Assembly: GCA_044358575.1 (NCBI GenBank)
Contig: JBIKNN010000007.1
Coordinates: 62,001 to 126,000, forward strand
Reading direction: 5' to 3'
From: UBA952 sp044358575
GTDB lineage: Bacteria > Bacteroidota > Bacteroidia > Flavobacteriales_D > Crocinitomicaceae
DNA: 64,000 nucleotides
Positions 62,681-64,000 of the stretch are shown piece after piece (the stretch's first letter is position 1; every line of letters starts with the position of its first letter). A program made the position numbers and the translations under genes. The notes beneath the pieces are model-generated. The model saw only the letters and a program-made list of their open reading frames with translations. It did no database searches and was not told the origin of the DNA.

Positions 62681-64000
62681 TCACTTTTTTCTTGATTGAA
62701 CAGCTTCGTAAACAACATGTTGAATTTTAGTCCTGATATTTAAGTCGCGTAATTTCCAGTTTTCAGCATCAGGATTTACACGATTTGAGAGGAAAATAAA
62801 AATTACCTTATCTTTTGGATCTGCCCATGCCAATGTTCCTGTGAATCCAGAATGACCAAAACTTTCCTGCGATGCTAAAATATCGCAAGGACCTCCACCG
62901 CTTCTATTTGGCCTGTCAAATCCTGCACCTCGGCGATTTCCTGAAAATTGAGCTTTTGTGTATTCATTTATGGTTTTCTCATCAAAGTATGTCATTCCTG
63001 CGTATCTCCCCTTTAAAAGAAATAAATTCATAATGCTAGCTAAATCAGTTGCATTAGAAAATAATCCTGCATGACCTGCAACACCTCCAAGCATTGCGGC
63101 TCCTGGATCGTGAACATGACCATGAATAAGTTGTTTTCGAAAGATTAAATCATTTTCAGTGGGAATAATTTTTGTTTTTGTGAAATAGTTTAATGGTAAA
63201 TAGCGCGCAAACCTCAAGCCCATTGTTCCGTAAATATTTTTAAGTAAATATTCATTTTGCTTGCCATTAATTTGTTTTTCAAGAATTTTTTGCATGAAAT
63301 AATAGCACAAATCAGAGTAAAGATATTTTTTCTCGCCAAGGGGAGTTGCCAATATTTTTGAATACATCGTGTCAACATATGAAGTTTTCATGAAAATATT
63401 TTCAGCAACAGGAAGATTAAAAATATCAGACTTTAAATTATTATAAATTTGAGGATTTAATTCACCATTTATTAAAGTTCGTTTAAAAAATGGAATCCAT
63501 GATACTAAACCAGACTGGTGCGCCAGCATCTCTCTTAACCCAATCTTTCCATAAGCTGTCTCTCCTGTTAATTCAGGTATATAGTCATTTAGTTTTTTGT
63601 TTAAATTAAATTTATCTTGCGCTTGTAAATGCATTGCGAGTAAGGTTGAAGAGGCTATTTTTGTAATTGAGGCAATATCATAAACGTCATCGTTTTCTAC
63701 TTTTCTAGCTTCGTTTCCGTAGGTTTGATTCCCGAAGCTTTTTCTATAAACCACTTCATTATTAACAGCAACAAGCACTTGGCAACCAGGGTAAGCGCCA
63801 CTAGTAATTCCATTTAACGCTAAACGATCAATTTCTTCAAGACTTTTTGGGTTTAGCCCTAATTCTTCAGGATTACTAAATTTTAGACGCCCATTTTTTT
63901 CAGTAGTAATGCCGTTCCCAGAATTAAATAATTGGTCTTTTGAGCTTATCTCTTGTGTAATTTTCCCAGAAAACGAAAGTGCACCAAAAATACCTTGAGA
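62681..64000 (-). CDS. C-terminal part of a GH3/serine-hydrolase (beta-lactamase-like) fusion, 5' end outside window
   Basis: The frame is open to the last base, so the N-terminus is missing. The visible 439 residues start with a linker (QGIFGALSFSGKIT) typical of the end of a GH3 beta-N-acetylhexosaminidase C-domain. A serine-hydrolase domain of the AmpC/class C beta-lactamase superfamily begins near residue 70. Its landmarks are VAVNNEVVYRKSFGNQTYG, the SxxK motif in DIASITKIASS, the YSDLCYYFM tyrosine motif, and the late SFGHSGFTGTLAW. In Bacteroidota such fusions run about 950 residues and are exported. With MurQ nearby it probably frees MurNAc or GlcNAc from muropeptides. Confidence 0.85.
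   Translation of the reverse strand, partial: SQGIFGALSFSGKITQEISSKDQLFNSGNGITTEKNGRLKFSNPEELGLNPKSLEEIDRLALNGITSGAYPGCQVLVAVNNEVVYRKSFGNQTYGNEARKVENDDVYDIASITKIASSTLLAMHLQAQDKFNLNKKLNDYIPELTGETAYGKIGLREMLAHQSGLVSWIPFFKRTLINGELNPQIYNNLKSDIFNLPVAENIFMKTSYVDTMYSKILATPLGEKKYLYSDLCYYFMQKILEKQINGKQNEYLLKNIYGTMGLRFARYLPLNYFTKTKIIPTENDLIFRKQLIHGHVHDPGAAMLGGVAGHAGLFSNATDLASIMNLFLLKGRYAGMTYFDEKTINEYTKAQFSGNRRGAGFDRPNRSGGGPCDILASQESFGHSGFTGTLAWADPKDKVIFIFLSNRVNPDAENWKLRDLNIRTKIQHVVYEAVQSRKK

Noticed and set aside
1..64000. tRNA, rRNA, CRISPR array, prophage or transposase
   Set aside because: All intergenic gaps are under 250 bases and none shows a cloverleaf, regularly spaced repeats or an integrase/transposase frame.

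Overview
The window comes from an AT-rich bacterial chromosome (about one third G+C by eye) of the phylum Bacteroidota, most likely order Flavobacteriales. Evidence: several secreted proteins end in type IX secretion (T9SS) sorting domains of both type A and type B. BshA (bacillithiol synthesis) is present. Upstream regions carry TAnnTTTG, the -7 element of the Bacteroidota housekeeping sigma factor. Obvious Shine-Dalgarno sites are lacking. The family within the order (for example Crocinitomicaceae-like) is a guess. Most of the window is ordinary chromosomal core, densely packed. No tRNA, rRNA, CRISPR array, insertion sequence or prophage was seen, and no gene-free stretch exceeds 300 bases.

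Layout. 1-9.4 kb: histidine ammonia-lyase, a small membrane protein, nitroreductase, pirin, a fused SpmA/SpmB-type membrane protein, pyruvate dehydrogenase E1-alpha and E2, Lgt and the tRNA hydroxylase TrhO. 9.5-12.3 kb: arginase overlapping arginyl-tRNA synthetase. 12.4-14.3 kb: three tandem paralogues of small exported coiled-coil proteins, mosaic at DNA level; the third is frameshifted at a TA repeat. 14.3-19.8 kb (minus): TopB, DsbD, a lone DsbD-alpha-like protein and TsaD, divergent from TamB (19.8-24.4 kb). 24.4-27.2 kb: biotin carboxylase and SucC. 27.2-30.1 kb: a two-gene accessory block (a membrane-anchored propeller-like sensor and a LamG adhesin-like protein) with a copy of the same palindromic repeat at each end.

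30.1-41.6 kb: a family 9 glycosyltransferase, a 1092-aa T9SS type B protein, a pair of M16 peptidases, a nitronate-monooxygenase-like enzyme and a 1191-aa T9SS type B protein. 41.6-46.6 kb: M42 peptidase, S4 RNA-binding protein, FolD, an outer-membrane barrel, BshA and MeaB. 46.7-50.0 kb: a secreted lysyl oxidase homologue with complete copper and cofactor residues, translationally coupled to a secreted propeller protein. 50.2-55.0 kb: DnaK, an alpha/beta hydrolase, and the selenium pair MnmH/SelD. 55.0-58.5 kb: a second, exported M16 pair. 58.7-64.0 kb: a secreted 43-residue-repeat protein, then a minus-strand group (phosphoribosyltransferase, MurQ, ureohydrolase, membrane protein) preceded by the C-terminal part of a large GH3/serine-hydrolase fusion cut by the window end.

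Shared themes are cell-envelope assembly (TamB, Lgt, DsbD, M16 pairs, T9SS cargo), peptidoglycan recycling (MurQ with the GH3 fusion), central carbon metabolism (Pdh, SucC, biotin carboxylase, MeaB) and selenium-modified tRNA (SelD, MnmH). The less ordinary parts are the lysyl oxidase, the shuffled paralogue cluster with its repeat-tract frameshift, and the repeat-flanked block with its operator-like palindrome.
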